A stretch of DNA of 64,000 bases from Microvirga arabica (GTDB taxonomy: Bacteria; Pseudomonadota; Alphaproteobacteria; Rhizobiales; Beijerinckiaceae), in assembly GCF_016811235.1 (NCBI RefSeq), contig NZ_JAFBID010000002.1, positions 1-64,000 of the forward strand, written 5' to 3'. The number at the start of each line of letters is the position of its first letter. Positions within the stretch are counted from its first letter, which is position 1. This document shows, piece by piece, positions 28,048 to 36,155 of the stretch. The notes under the pieces are model-generated. The model saw only the letters and a list, made by a program, of their open reading frames with translations. It searched no databases and was not told the DNA's origin. Position numbers and translations under genes: made by a program.

Positions 28048-28175
28048 AGCGCATCGTGCGGACCCGGGGGCTGCGTTAGCGAAGAGCGGCTCCGGTTTTC
28101 CGCGCCCGACGATGCGCAGGTTGAAGGATTGAGCATCGGACCCAAAAGTGCAAATCCACTTTTGGGTCCGATGCT
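28048..28175. repeat. Two-module mosaic palindromic repeat
   Basis: Module 2 comes first (arms AGCGCATCGTGCG at 28048 and CGACGATGCGC ending near 28117), then module 1 (28132-28175) with near-perfect arms AGCATCGGACCCAAAAGTG and its complement. It lies between the broken luxR and luxI genes. The order of modules is reversed relative to 14953-15056. Confidence 0.8.
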
Positions 28176-28180
28176 CTGGG

Positions 28181-28929
28181 TCAGATCTCGATGAGCCGGT
28201 GCTGAAGCGCCCTGGCGACCGCGTGGGTCTTGTTGGCGGCGCTCAACTTGGCGCAGGCGCTGCCGATGTGAGCCGTAATCGTTCGCTCTGTCACGCCAAG
28301 GATCTCCCCGGTATCGGCCGCTGATTTCCCCAGCGCCGCCCAGCGCAGGGCTTCCCGCTCGCGGGCGGTCAGCGGGTTAGGACGCGGAGAGGGGCCCAGG
28401 ACGAGGCGGGCACGCTCGAAGGCGTACATGGCCATCAGGTGGATGGCGGGCTTGGTCTGGAGCGTCAGGTCAAGGTCGGCGCCGCCCATCGACAGGTAGG
28501 CCTCGAACCCGTTCAATCCATGAATGGGCAGGCAGTAGCCCTGCCGCATGCCGAAATCGGCAGCCCCGTGCATGACTTCCTTGCCTTTGGGGTTCGTCTC
28601 GGGATCGTAGCGGGCTTCACCCACTCGAAGGGCTGGACGGTCCGTCGGCACAGGCGGATCACGGGATCGTGTCGGTCGTAGCTGTTCCGGGTGTAGCGCT
28701 CGTACCAGCCCAGAGGCCACTTCTTGAGCAGGACCAGGCTTTCGATCCGCTGCTCCGGGTGCGGCAGCCCGGTCATGATGAAGCTCTCGAACCCGAACTG
28801 GGCAAAGGAGCGCTCCATCGCATCGATGATCGCCTGCGGCGTTGCCAGGCGGTCGAGCTCTTCGATGAGCTCGAAAGCATGTACCGTATGGTCAAGGCTG
28901 CGGCCGCTCAAGGGCGTCTCCCAGGTCAT
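28181..28929 (-). pseudogene. luxR: LuxR-type autoinducer regulator with a one-base frameshift
   Basis: The 5' frame (ATG 28929) encodes an autoinducer-binding domain through TVQPFEW. The other frame resumes at GEARYDPETNPKGKEVM and continues to a LuxR helix-turn-helix (LTAREREALRWAALGKS, then TERTITAHIGSACAKL). The break falls at about 28616-28623, where adding one base (for example a fourth G in TGGG) restores TGG-GGT-GAA and a 249-residue protein of normal LuxR size. Either a real mutation or a short-homopolymer sequencing error. It lies upstream of luxI on the same strand. Confidence 0.85.
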
Positions 28930-29025
28930 TGATACATCTGCAAATTGCGTTTAGATATAATGCTACCAAAAGTTTTAGACTTGGAATAGACAAGTCATGG
29001 AGCATCAAAGACGCAGGAGCGGGGC

Positions 29026-29400
29026 TTGCAAAAGAAGGCGCCTACCCACATCGGCAGCCGGGTGAGGGCCCGGCGGACCATGCTCGGCATGAGCCAGGAA
29101 CGGCTTGCGGATGCCTTGGGGCTTACCTTCCAGCAGGTCCAGAAATACGAGAAGGGCATGAACCGCATCGGCGCCAGCCGCCTGCTCCAGATTGCCGGCA
29201 TTCTCGATGTAAGCATCGAATTCTTCTTCGAGGGGCTTCCTGGCCTGCGGGCGGGCGGGTTCTCCGGGGACAGCCTCATGGCCGAGTTCCTGACCCGGTC
29301 GGAAAGCGACAGGCTCGTGCGGGGATTCCTGCGCCTGAAGGATGATGAAGCGCGCCGGAAGGTCGCCGACCTCGTCGACTGGCTCGCCTCCGTCGGCTAG
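29026..29400 (+). CDS. XRE-family helix-turn-helix regulator
   Basis: A 124-residue DNA-binding protein. The Cro/CI-type HTH is at about residues 9-62 (VRARRTMLGMSQERLADALGL, then QQVQKYEKGMNRI), followed by a short C-terminal helix. The style matches the rhizobial regulators that include PraR, some of which control quorum sensing. The start is TTG 29026 with AGGAG about 8 bases upstream; the first ATG is well inside the HTH. It is divergent from the luxR pseudogene. Confidence 0.85.
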   Translation: MQKKAPTHIGSRVRARRTMLGMSQERLADALGLTFQQVQKYEKGMNRIGASRLLQIAGILDVSIEFFFEGLPGLRAGGFSGDSLMAEFLTRSESDRLVRGFLRLKDDEARRKVADLVDWLASVG

Positions 29401-29447
29401 GCCCGAAACGGCAGCAATCCCAGACGTCTCGGTTTCAAGGAGCGTTC

Positions 29448-29472
29448 GGAACCTGCCGCGCTTCTAATGGTT
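29448..29472 (+). promoter_or_regulatory. Candidate EcfG promoter (one mismatch)
   Basis: GGAAC at 29448-29452, 16-bp spacer, GGTT at 29469-29472 (consensus CGTT). It is 28 bp before the four-gene envelope operon. Confidence 0.55.
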
Positions 29473-29500
29473 ACTCCCTCACGATTGAGAGAGGTTGACC

Positions 29501-30034
29501 ATGGGCGTGGGACAGCAAAACACCAACAGGCAGCAGGACAACGGCACCGAGGATTGGGATGCGCTGAAGGGCGATGTCGGCGATATCGCGGGTGCAGCCG
29601 TCGAGCGCAGCCGTTACTTCATTGACAGCGCACGCGAGCAGGCGACGGATTACGTCGACCGCCGCAAGGACGATATTGCGCAATCGGTCGCCGATTTTGC
29701 CACGACGTTGCGCGAATCCACCCATTCCTTCGATGAGCGGCCGAATATCCGCGCTGTCGTCGATACGGCGGCCGAAGGGCTGGAGCAACTGGCGGACTCG
29801 ATCCGCGAGCGCACTTTCGCCGATTTCTTCAATGAGTTCGAGGGCGTCGTGCGCCGTCGGCCGGCGACCGTGGCCGCAGTCTCCGTGGCGGTCGGCTTCC
29901 TCGCCGCGCGCTTCATCAAGAGCACGGCCGAGGATCTTCGTTATGACGGCATGAATGCCCGTTCGGCACAAGGTGGCCAGGGCCGCGCACGCCAGCAGGG
30001 CCAGCAGCGCTCACGCGCCAAAGCCAGTGCCTAA
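29501..30034 (+). CDS. Hypothetical stress protein with one membrane segment
   Basis: A 177-residue protein with a polar Gln/Asn-rich N-terminus, a long amphipathic helical region (about 25-110), one short membrane segment VAAVSVAVGFLAARFI near 125-140, and a Gly/Gln/Arg-rich tail. It resembles the apolipoprotein- or nutrient-deprivation-like proteins found ahead of holin-superfamily III genes. It is first of four tightly spaced genes probably under an EcfG promoter. Confidence 0.75.
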   Translation: MGVGQQNTNRQQDNGTEDWDALKGDVGDIAGAAVERSRYFIDSAREQATDYVDRRKDDIAQSVADFATTLRESTHSFDERPNIRAVVDTAAEGLEQLADSIRERTFADFFNEFEGVVRRRPATVAAVSVAVGFLAARFIKSTAEDLRYDGMNARSAQGGQGRARQQGQQRSRAKASA

Positions 30035-30045
30035 CGGAGGCGGTC

Positions 30046-30438
30046 ATGCAGGGTAACGGCAATCAAACCATTCAGGGTCTCGTCGGCGAGGCGCTGCGGG
30101 AGTCCACCGATCTCGCACAAAAGGAGTTTACTCTTTTCAAGACCGAGATCTCCCAGAACATGCGAACCCTCTTCCTGGGGCTTGCCATGGTTGTCGCGGC
30201 GGCGGTCTTCGCGATCGCGGCCGTTATGCTGCTGACCGAGTCGCTCGTGGAGTGGCTGGCGACCGTTGTCGAGTCTGAGGCGCTCGCCGCACTCATCGTC
30301 GGCGGCATTCTGGCTGTGATCGCCATCGGCCTCGGGCTGTGGGGGAAGAGCGCCATGACGGCGTCGTCGCTCACGCCACAGAGGACCATGCGCTCGCTCA
30401 AGCGCGATGCGGAAGTCCTGTCCGAGAGAGGTGCATGA
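30046..30438 (+). CDS. Phage-holin-like superfamily III (DUF1469) membrane protein
   Basis: A 130-residue protein with a helical N-terminus (GLVGEALRESTDLAQKEFTLFKTEI) and two membrane helices at about 42-65 and 75-100. This is the YqjE/DUF1469 pattern. Despite the family name it is a chromosomal envelope protein here, not phage. Its stop overlaps the next start. Confidence 0.83.
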   Translation: MQGNGNQTIQGLVGEALRESTDLAQKEFTLFKTEISQNMRTLFLGLAMVVAAAVFAIAAVMLLTESLVEWLATVVESEALAALIVGGILAVIAIGLGLWGKSAMTASSLTPQRTMRSLKRDAEVLSERGA

Positions 30439-30857
30439 TGACGTCGCAGAATCTGCAGGATCTGGAGAGGGACATCGAGCGCAGCCGCGCTCAGCTCGAC
30501 CAGACCATCGATCGCCTCCAGGACAAGATGACCGTCTCAGGAGTCGTCGACGATGTGCTCGGAACTGCCCGCAACGGACAGTACGGGCCGCTCTACGACC
30601 GCGTGCTGGATACGGTCAGGCGCAATCCGGTGCCGGTGATGCTGATCGCCATGGGCATCGGGCTTCTCGCATACCGCCTCGGCCGCCCGACACGTCCTAT
30701 GCGTCCGGCTCCATTGATCGCAGCCGATGAGGACCTCATCACGGAGGAGCATCTGCTGATGGAGGCGGAGGATCCCCGTCTTTATGGGACAGAAGCCGTT
30801 CACCAGCCTGCAACGGACACAATGTTCGAGCGGCCCGGCATGAATTCCCGCTACTGA
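30435..30857 (+). CDS. DUF3618 protein
   Basis: A 140-residue protein with the DUF3618 start pattern DLERDIERSRAQLDQTIDRL and one membrane segment NPVPVMLIAMGIGLLAYRL near 72-88, followed by an acidic tail. ATG 30435 overlaps the preceding stop (ATGATG/TGA). DUF3618 and DUF1469 genes commonly travel together. Confidence 0.82.
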   Translation: MMTSQNLQDLERDIERSRAQLDQTIDRLQDKMTVSGVVDDVLGTARNGQYGPLYDRVLDTVRRNPVPVMLIAMGIGLLAYRLGRPTRPMRPAPLIAADEDLITEEHLLMEAEDPRLYGTEAVHQPATDTMFERPGMNSRY

Positions 30858-30878
30858 AGAATCGAACAGGAGCTTTCC

Positions 30879-31607
30879 ATGGCAAATACCAAGAACGAGA
30901 CCGGCAAGCCGGGAGCGGACAAGCAGAGCGACGCCGGCACGGCCGGCAAGGTCTCAGCCGGCACATCGGTCGGCAATATCGGCGAGGCTCCGATGCCCCA
31001 CGCTCACGATCAGAAAACCGCTCAGAGCACCGGATCGGCGGCAGGCGGCACGCAGTCTGCCGGCCAGTCCAAGGGCTCGTCGTCCGAGCAGGCCTCGGGC
31101 CAATCCTCGCAGCAGAATGCGAAGGATCAGGCCGGCATGACGGGCAAGGCGCAGCAGGCGGCCGATCAGGTGCGCCAGACAGCGGAAGATGCGTATGAAG
31201 GCGCTTCCGACTGGGCGCGGGATACCTATGAGCGCGCGTCCGACTGGGCTTCCGGAACTTACTCGCAGCAGCGCCGCCGCATGAACAAGATGGGCGGCCG
31301 GTCCTCGCGGGCATTCGGCAACGCACGCGGTGGCGTTCAGAGCTACGTGTCCGAGAACCCGATGGTCGTGGGTCTCGTCGGTCTCGCGGCCGGCCTTCTT
31401 CTCGGCGCTCTTCTGCCCCGCACGCGCCGCGAGAACGAGATGTTCGGCGAGTGGGCTGACGAGGTTCGCAATCAGGGCCTGCGCTACGCCCGTGACGCTG
31501 CCAGCCGTGGCCGTGAATATGTCGAGGAGACGTTCAGCGGCGACGACGCGCAGTTCAGCCGTCATGAGAGCGAGTTCAACGGTCCGCGCGACGCCAATCG
31601 CCACTGA
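30879..31607 (+). CDS. Low-complexity protein with ElaB/DUF883-like C-terminus
   Basis: A 242-residue protein. The first 90 residues are Gly/Ser/Gln/Ala-rich and probably disordered. A helical region with repeated ASDWARDTYERASDWASGTY follows, then a single membrane helix ENPMVVGLVGLAAGLLLGALL, as in ElaB/YgaM-type ribosome- or membrane-tethering proteins. It ends the stress operon and is followed by a very strong palindrome. Confidence 0.75.
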   Translation: MANTKNETGKPGADKQSDAGTAGKVSAGTSVGNIGEAPMPHAHDQKTAQSTGSAAGGTQSAGQSKGSSSEQASGQSSQQNAKDQAGMTGKAQQAADQVRQTAEDAYEGASDWARDTYERASDWASGTYSQQRRRMNKMGGRSSRAFGNARGGVQSYVSENPMVVGLVGLAAGLLLGALLPRTRRENEMFGEWADEVRNQGLRYARDAASRGREYVEETFSGDDAQFSRHESEFNGPRDANRH

Positions 31608-31614
31608 CACAGGG

Positions 31615-31674
31615 CTCAGGACCACATCAAAAAGGCGCCGGTGAAAACCGGCGCCTTTTTGATGTGGTCCTGAG
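31615..31674. terminator. Perfect 28-bp palindrome, bidirectional terminator
   Basis: Arms 31615-31642 and 31647-31674 are perfectly complementary over 28 bp with a GAAA loop. The AAAAAGGCGCCGGT/ACCGGCGCCTTTTT core gives a GC stem flanked by A/T runs, so it can stop transcription from either side. The unusually long perfect stem (60 nt in all) is notable. Confidence 0.9.
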
Positions 31675-32010
31675 TGATTGCCGAGGCTCTCGACGGGCCT
31701 GCAGAAACAATAACGGCCACGGCGAGATGATGCGCGTACATCCGGCGTCATCATCTCGGCATCGTGACCGCTTCTGGTCGGCACGTGTGCCGCCAGCGTG
31801 AGCTTGAGATGGGGCTGGCCTGCGCTGAATTCAAGAGGATGATGAAATTTCTTAACCCTGTTCCTCTAAATTCCTTCTCTGTTCAGGACCTTCCAGGAAC
31901 GAGGTGCCTTCGAGTTTGTTGGCTTCCGACAGGGCCAAAATTTCCTATCCAAAGGCGCTGCGCTAAAGATGGTCCTTTTCAGGGATCGGTGATGGAGTTG
32001 GAGTTGGGGC
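31675..32010. other. Non-coding stretch upstream of a receiver gene
   Basis: No gene is supported. It holds an inverted repeat CGAGATGATG/CATCATCTCG (31723-31732 and 31749-31758) and a possible EcfG promoter at 31896-31920. Confidence 0.5.
31896..31920 (+). promoter_or_regulatory. Candidate EcfG promoter (one mismatch)
   Basis: GGAAC at 31896-31900, 16-bp spacer, TGTT at 31917-31920. It lies 90 bp before the receiver-domain gene. Confidence 0.45.
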
Positions 32011-32364
32011 ATGCGTATTCTGATCCTGGAAGACGATCCGGCAATCGCCTTTGATCTGCAGGCCATCCTGGAAGCCGATGGGCACGAGATTGTCGATTCC
32101 ATCAGCTCGCTCGCCGAAGCCTATCAGCATCTCGACGACAGGTTCGACTGCGCGCTGCTCGATATCGACGTGATCGGCGGCAAGAGCTTCGGCGTGGCTG
32201 AGACCCTCATGAAGCGTCACATCCCCTTCGTGTTCGTCTCGGCGTCTGCTCCATCGGATCTGCCTCAGCCCCTGCAGCAGGCCGCCTTCGTGGCAAAGCC
32301 GTTCGAGGAAAAGCTGCTGCTGAAAACCGTCGAGCGCGCTGCTCCCAATCTTCTCCCTTGCTGA
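32011..32364 (+). CDS. Single-domain response regulator
   Basis: A 117-residue receiver domain and nothing else. It begins RILILEDDPAIAFDL (acidic pocket), has the phospho-acceptor in CALLDIDVIGG and the conserved Lys in AFVAKPFEEKLLL. With no output domain it probably works by protein interaction, for example in a phosphorelay. The partner kinase is unknown. Confidence 0.9.
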   Translation: MRILILEDDPAIAFDLQAILEADGHEIVDSISSLAEAYQHLDDRFDCALLDIDVIGGKSFGVAETLMKRHIPFVFVSASAPSDLPQPLQQAAFVAKPFEEKLLLKTVERAAPNLLPC

Positions 32365-32410
32365 TGCGATAGGCCGAGGAACCTGTTCTCCCCCGGTGAC
32401 TTCCCCCACC

Positions 32411-33451
32411 ATGCAAGATTTTCGGTTCGGATTCTGCTGCAAGTACATTCCCGAAGATGGGTCGGCGCAGGCTGCGCGAGCCATGAACACGACCACGGCG
32501 ACGATGGCGTATCTGGGTCGTCTCGAGCCGAAAGCAGCCTACGAGAAGATTGTGGCTGTCGTTTCCCACAACCTCGAGGCTTTCCGGCTTCAGATCGAGC
32601 ATGTGGCAGGACGGCCGAAGCTGGAACGTCTCCACCGCCTGTCCAGCGATCTGCTTCCAGGCTACACCCATGCGAGCTGCCAGGAATTCTACCGCGATCC
32701 CGATCTTCGCAACCTGATCGAGACGAAACTCGCGCAGGCAGGGCGCCTCGCCCGGGAGAGGGATGTTCGCTTGAGCATGCATCCGGGCCAGTTCTGCGTG
32801 ATCGCCTCCGCCAATCCGTCAGCCGCCGCCAACGGCATCGCGGAATTCGAGTATCATGCCGAGGTCATGGCGCTCATGGGCTACGGCCAGGGGTGGCATC
32901 CGCACGGGGCTCATATCAACATCCATGGCGGTGGGAAGGCGCTGGGCGCGGAGGGGGTCCGCAGCGGCCTCGCGCATCTCTCGCAAACCGCGCGCAACCT
33001 GATCACCATCGAAAACGACGAGGTGAGCTTCGGCCTCGACGACCTCCTGCCTCTTGTGGATGACGTGCCGCTCGTCCTCGATCTTCATCATCATTGGATC
33101 ATGAGCCAGGGCGAATACATCGAGCCCGAGGATCGGCGCATTGCTCTGATCATCGCATCCTGGCGCGGTGTGCGGCCGGTGAGCCATGTGAGCGTCTCCC
33201 GCGAGGACCTGCTCCCGGATTACGACATCCACACCCTTCCGGACTTCAAGGCCCTCGTTGCATCGGGGATAAAGCCGAAAGACCTGCGGGGTCACTCGGA
33301 CCTGATGTGGAACGAAGCCATCAACGATCTGGTGATGCGTCATCTTTCATGGTCGGATTTCGAGATTGAGGCGAAGTTGAAGAACATTGCAACAGAAGGG
33401 CTGGCTCATCACGTTGAGAAAAAGCAATCCACTTTACGTGCAACAGGATAA
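32411..33451 (+). CDS. uvsE: UV damage endonuclease UvsE/UvdE
   Basis: Nicks DNA 5' of UV photoproducts, giving a repair route independent of UvrABC. The 346-residue protein has the TIM-barrel metal motifs: FGFCCKYIP near the N-terminus, LSMHPGQFCVI, HINIHGGGK, TIENDEVSFGL, DLHHHWI and HSDLMW. ATG 32411 is chosen over a GTG at 32396. Its presence beside stress genes fits a surface- or light-exposed lifestyle. Confidence 0.93.
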   Translation: MQDFRFGFCCKYIPEDGSAQAARAMNTTTATMAYLGRLEPKAAYEKIVAVVSHNLEAFRLQIEHVAGRPKLERLHRLSSDLLPGYTHASCQEFYRDPDLRNLIETKLAQAGRLARERDVRLSMHPGQFCVIASANPSAAANGIAEFEYHAEVMALMGYGQGWHPHGAHINIHGGGKALGAEGVRSGLAHLSQTARNLITIENDEVSFGLDDLLPLVDDVPLVLDLHHHWIMSQGEYIEPEDRRIALIIASWRGVRPVSHVSVSREDLLPDYDIHTLPDFKALVASGIKPKDLRGHSDLMWNEAINDLVMRHLSWSDFEIEAKLKNIATEGLAHHVEKKQSTLRATG

Positions 33452-33476
33452 AGTTTCATAAAATCGTGCAGCCGGT

Positions 33477-33501
33477 GGAACCAACCCGGTTAGAGGTCGT
33501 T
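33477..33501 (+). promoter_or_regulatory. Candidate EcfG general-stress promoter
   Basis: GGAAC at 33477-33481, 16-bp spacer, CGTT at 33498-33501; 31 bp before the next receiver gene. Confidence 0.68.
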
Positions 33502-33531
33502 GCCGATTATTGTATTGCGAGTCACGAAGTG

Positions 33532-33984
33532 ATGTTGCTTGCCCATTCCACAGTGCTGCTGGTTGAAGACGAGCCCCTCATCCGCCTCTTCCTGTCCGAG
33601 CTTCTCGAAGAGGCTGGCTTCAGGGTTGTCGAGGCAGCCAATGGCGCGGAGGCTTTGGTGCTGATGGAGGCAGGCCTGAAAGTCGACGTGCTTCTCACCG
33701 ACGTGGACATGCCGACCGGCTGCAACGGCTTCGAACTGGCTCATCGGGTGCACGAGCTCTGGCCCGGAACCGAGCTCCTGATCATGTCGGGAAGGCGATG
33801 GCCCTCGGAGGGGGATCTTCCTCCCGGGGCGGCGTTCCTGGCGAAACCATGTCCCAATGAGGTGATCGTCTCCCATGTGGTTTCCGCAGCGGAGCGCAAG
33901 AATCGCCTGTTCTATGTTGCTGAAACCACACGGCAGCCCACCGAGCGAGACTCCAACATCCTGCCGTTTCCGAAAACAGCCTAA
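33532..33984 (+). CDS. Single-domain response regulator
   Basis: A 150-residue receiver protein: VLLVEDEPLIRLFL acidic pocket, VLLTDVDMPTG phospho-acceptor Asp, AFLAKPC conserved Lys, then a short unstructured tail ending ILPFPKTA. ATG 33532 is preferred because an upstream extension has no receiver homology and runs into the EcfG-type promoter. It is likely induced in general stress. Confidence 0.88.
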   Translation: MLLAHSTVLLVEDEPLIRLFLSELLEEAGFRVVEAANGAEALVLMEAGLKVDVLLTDVDMPTGCNGFELAHRVHELWPGTELLIMSGRRWPSEGDLPPGAAFLAKPCPNEVIVSHVVSAAERKNRLFYVAETTRQPTERDSNILPFPKTA

Positions 33985-34169
33985 ATTCCTGAACTCGATC
34001 TTGCTGACGGCGTTGAGCGGACATAAGCTCTGCCGGAATTGACCTTCATCAGGGGGCCGGAGATTGTGAACGCTCTCCGGAATGTCCGACCGAAGGTTGG
34101 TCAACATGCTTTTCGAGCCTGGCCTTAAGGCTGTCGACGAGCTTCCCCACCCCATTCCCGGAGGATTAC

Positions 34170-34493
34170 ATGGCCACTAAGACGACTGACGGAAAAGCCG
34201 GCGCGAAGAAGGCTGCAGACAAGCCTGCCGCCAAGAAGGCTGCCGGTTCCAAGCCCAACGCTCTTCAGCAGCCCCTGCAGCCGTCGAAGGAGCTGGCCGT
34301 CATCGTGGGCTCGAACCCGCTGCCGCGCGGTGAGGTTGTGAGCAAGATGTGGGAATACATCAAGAAGAACAACCTGCAGAACCCCGAGAATAAGCGCGAG
34401 ATCCTGGCTGATGACAAGCTTCAGCCGATCTTCGGCAAGCCGAAGGTGACGATGTTCGAGATGAACAAGCACCTCGCCCAGCACCTGAAGTAA
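34170..34493 (+). CDS. SWIB/MDM2 domain protein
   Basis: A 107-residue protein with a Lys/Ala-rich N-terminal tail (about 1-35) and a SWIB domain (LGSNPLPR-like region, VVSKMWEYIKKNNLQ, ADDKLQPIFGKPKVTMFEMN). The start has GGAGG about 6 bases upstream. SWIB proteins are short chromatin-type proteins also found in chlamydiae and many alphaproteobacteria; the bacterial role is unclear. Confidence 0.92.
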   Translation: MATKTTDGKAGAKKAADKPAAKKAAGSKPNALQQPLQPSKELAVIVGSNPLPRGEVVSKMWEYIKKNNLQNPENKREILADDKLQPIFGKPKVTMFEMNKHLAQHLK

Positions 34494-34512
34494 GCGAAGA
34501 GCCTCAGGCTCA

Positions 34513-35196
34513 TCAGGAATCCTGCCGCCACCGATCGAGCGGCAGGATCTCCGGCCTCTGACCCGGCGCCTTCTTCCACGGGTCCACGGCCCATCCGGCG
34601 CCAGTGCGTTTCTCGGTAATCACGGCCGTGAAATGCGGGTAGCGCCCGTCAAGGAAGAACCCCCGCGACTCTGGATGCTCCACCGCATGGTGAGCGAGAA
34701 GCCCGCGCTCCTGCAGAACGAGGAGCAGGCTGGTCGTATTCGCGGTCTCATCCAGGCAATCCATCTGCCCGTGCACGCCCGACATCTGAGGCGGCGATCC
34801 CGGCACGTCCGGCTTCCCGCCCAGGGAAGCAGCCAGATAGGCGGTGTAGGATCTGATCACCTCTGCCAGGGCCTGCCTCTCGGCGGCCGGCGAACCCTGC
34901 GCCGATCTCAATATCCCGCTCGCCCGGCTCAGCAAACCTCCATCGACCGAGAGCACCAGTCGCCGCGAGCACCCATAGCCGTGACAGGCGATGATGCGGC
35001 CGCCCGCGGGCTCGACATAGCCGCGCTCCTTGTACCATCTCTGAGGCGCCTGGGGTCCGGCAACGGCCGGGGTATTTAGGAACAAGGGCGGCAGAACCGT
35101 CGAAATGAGAAGTAGCGTCAATCTCACGATGGGAGTACCTATCGCCTTAGCTTGCAGGGCCCTTGGCGATATAGGTCGAGCGGCTCGGCTGCCCAT
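34513..35196 (-). CDS. Secreted protein with transglutaminase-like Cys-His-Asp pattern
   Basis: Up to 227 residues with a hydrophobic signal segment (LTLLLISTVLPPLFL) ending AVAG. A cysteine in GQMDCLDETANTT, a His in PHFTAV and an Asp in AVDPWKK are spaced like the triad of transglutaminase/cysteine-protease folds; this is inference from spacing only. A GTG at 35128 would give a shorter signal peptide and is plausible. Convergent with the SWIB gene. Confidence 0.68.
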   Translation of the reverse strand: MGSRAARPISPRALQAKAIGTPIVRLTLLLISTVLPPLFLNTPAVAGPQAPQRWYKERGYVEPAGGRIIACHGYGCSRRLVLSVDGGLLSRASGILRSAQGSPAAERQALAEVIRSYTAYLAASLGGKPDVPGSPPQMSGVHGQMDCLDETANTTSLLLVLQERGLLAHHAVEHPESRGFFLDGRYPHFTAVITEKRTGAGWAVDPWKKAPGQRPEILPLDRWRQDS

Positions 35197-35239
35197 AGGT
35201 TAAGCTTGGTTGAGTCGGGTTACGACTTTTGAGGTTTGC

Positions 35240-36103
35240 ATGTCCCGCATCGTCTTCCTGAATGGGTCCTTCCTGCCGCTCGAAGAGGCCAGGGTGCCTT
35301 TCATGGATCGGGGCTTCCTCTTCGGGGACGGGGTCTATGAAGGGATCGGCGTCCTCGACAGCCAGCTGATTGACAACGACGCGCATCTCGAGCGGCTGGA
35401 GCGCTCCCTGGCCGAGGTGCGGATCCGCAATCCCTACTCGCGCGCCGAGTGGACCTCGCTTCAGGAAGAGATCGTCCGCCGCAACGGCATGGCGGAAGGG
35501 TTCATCTATTTCCAGGTCACCCGGGGCGTGGCGGAGCGGGATTTCTTCTTCCCGGAGAACGCAGAGCCCACGGTGGCCATGTTCACCCAGGCCAAGGCTA
35601 TTGCCGATGCTCCGGCGGCCCACACGGGCATTGCGGTGGTGACCGTGCCGGACCAGCGCTGGGCGCGGCGCGACATCAAGTCGATCAACCTGCTCGCCCA
35701 GGTTCTGGCCAAGCAGGCGGCCAAGGAGGCCGGCGCCCAGGAGGCTTGGCTGGTGGAGGAAGGCTATGTGACCGAGGGCGGCTCGTCGAGCGGCTTCATC
35801 GTCACGCAGCAGGGTAGCATCGTCGTGCGCCCGCTCTCGAACGCTATCCTGCCGGGCATCACCCGCAAGTCCCTGCTGCGGCTCTCGGAGGAGGCGGGGA
35901 TCCCGCTCGAGGAGCGCCGGTTCACTGTCGAGGAGGCTTACGATGCCGCCGAGGCTTTCCTCACCAGCGCGTCGAACTTCGTCCTGCCCATCGTGACCAT
36001 CGACGGTCGTCCCGTCGGCGACGGAAAGCCTGGTCCCATCACGAAGCGTCTGCGGGAGCTTTACCTGTCCATGGCCCGCGTCCCGGCCATGGCCGCCGAG
36101 TAG
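35240..36103 (+). CDS. dat: D-amino-acid transaminase (class IV aminotransferase)
   Basis: PLP enzyme that interconverts D-amino acids and 2-oxo acids. The 287-residue protein has FMDRGFLFGDGVYEG at the N-terminus, the PLP lysine Lys147 in RRDIKSINLLAQ, and Glu179 in EGYVTEGGSSS, which match Bacillus D-amino acid transaminase Lys145/Glu177. Branched-chain or aminodeoxychorismate members are the alternatives. ATG 35240 begins MSRIVFLNG. Confidence 0.88.
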   Translation: MSRIVFLNGSFLPLEEARVPFMDRGFLFGDGVYEGIGVLDSQLIDNDAHLERLERSLAEVRIRNPYSRAEWTSLQEEIVRRNGMAEGFIYFQVTRGVAERDFFFPENAEPTVAMFTQAKAIADAPAAHTGIAVVTVPDQRWARRDIKSINLLAQVLAKQAAKEAGAQEAWLVEEGYVTEGGSSSGFIVTQQGSIVVRPLSNAILPGITRKSLLRLSEEAGIPLEERRFTVEEAYDAAEAFLTSASNFVLPIVTIDGRPVGDGKPGPITKRLRELYLSMARVPAMAAE

Positions 36104-36110
36104 CGTTGCC

Positions 36111-36135
36111 GGAACCGGCCATCGGATCGCCCGTT
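36111..36135 (+). promoter_or_regulatory. Candidate EcfG general-stress promoter
   Basis: GGAAC at 36111-36115, 16-bp spacer, CGTT at 36132-36135; 20 bp before the periplasmic protein gene. Confidence 0.68.
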
Positions 36136-36155
36136 GCCTTTCAAAGGAGCGACCC

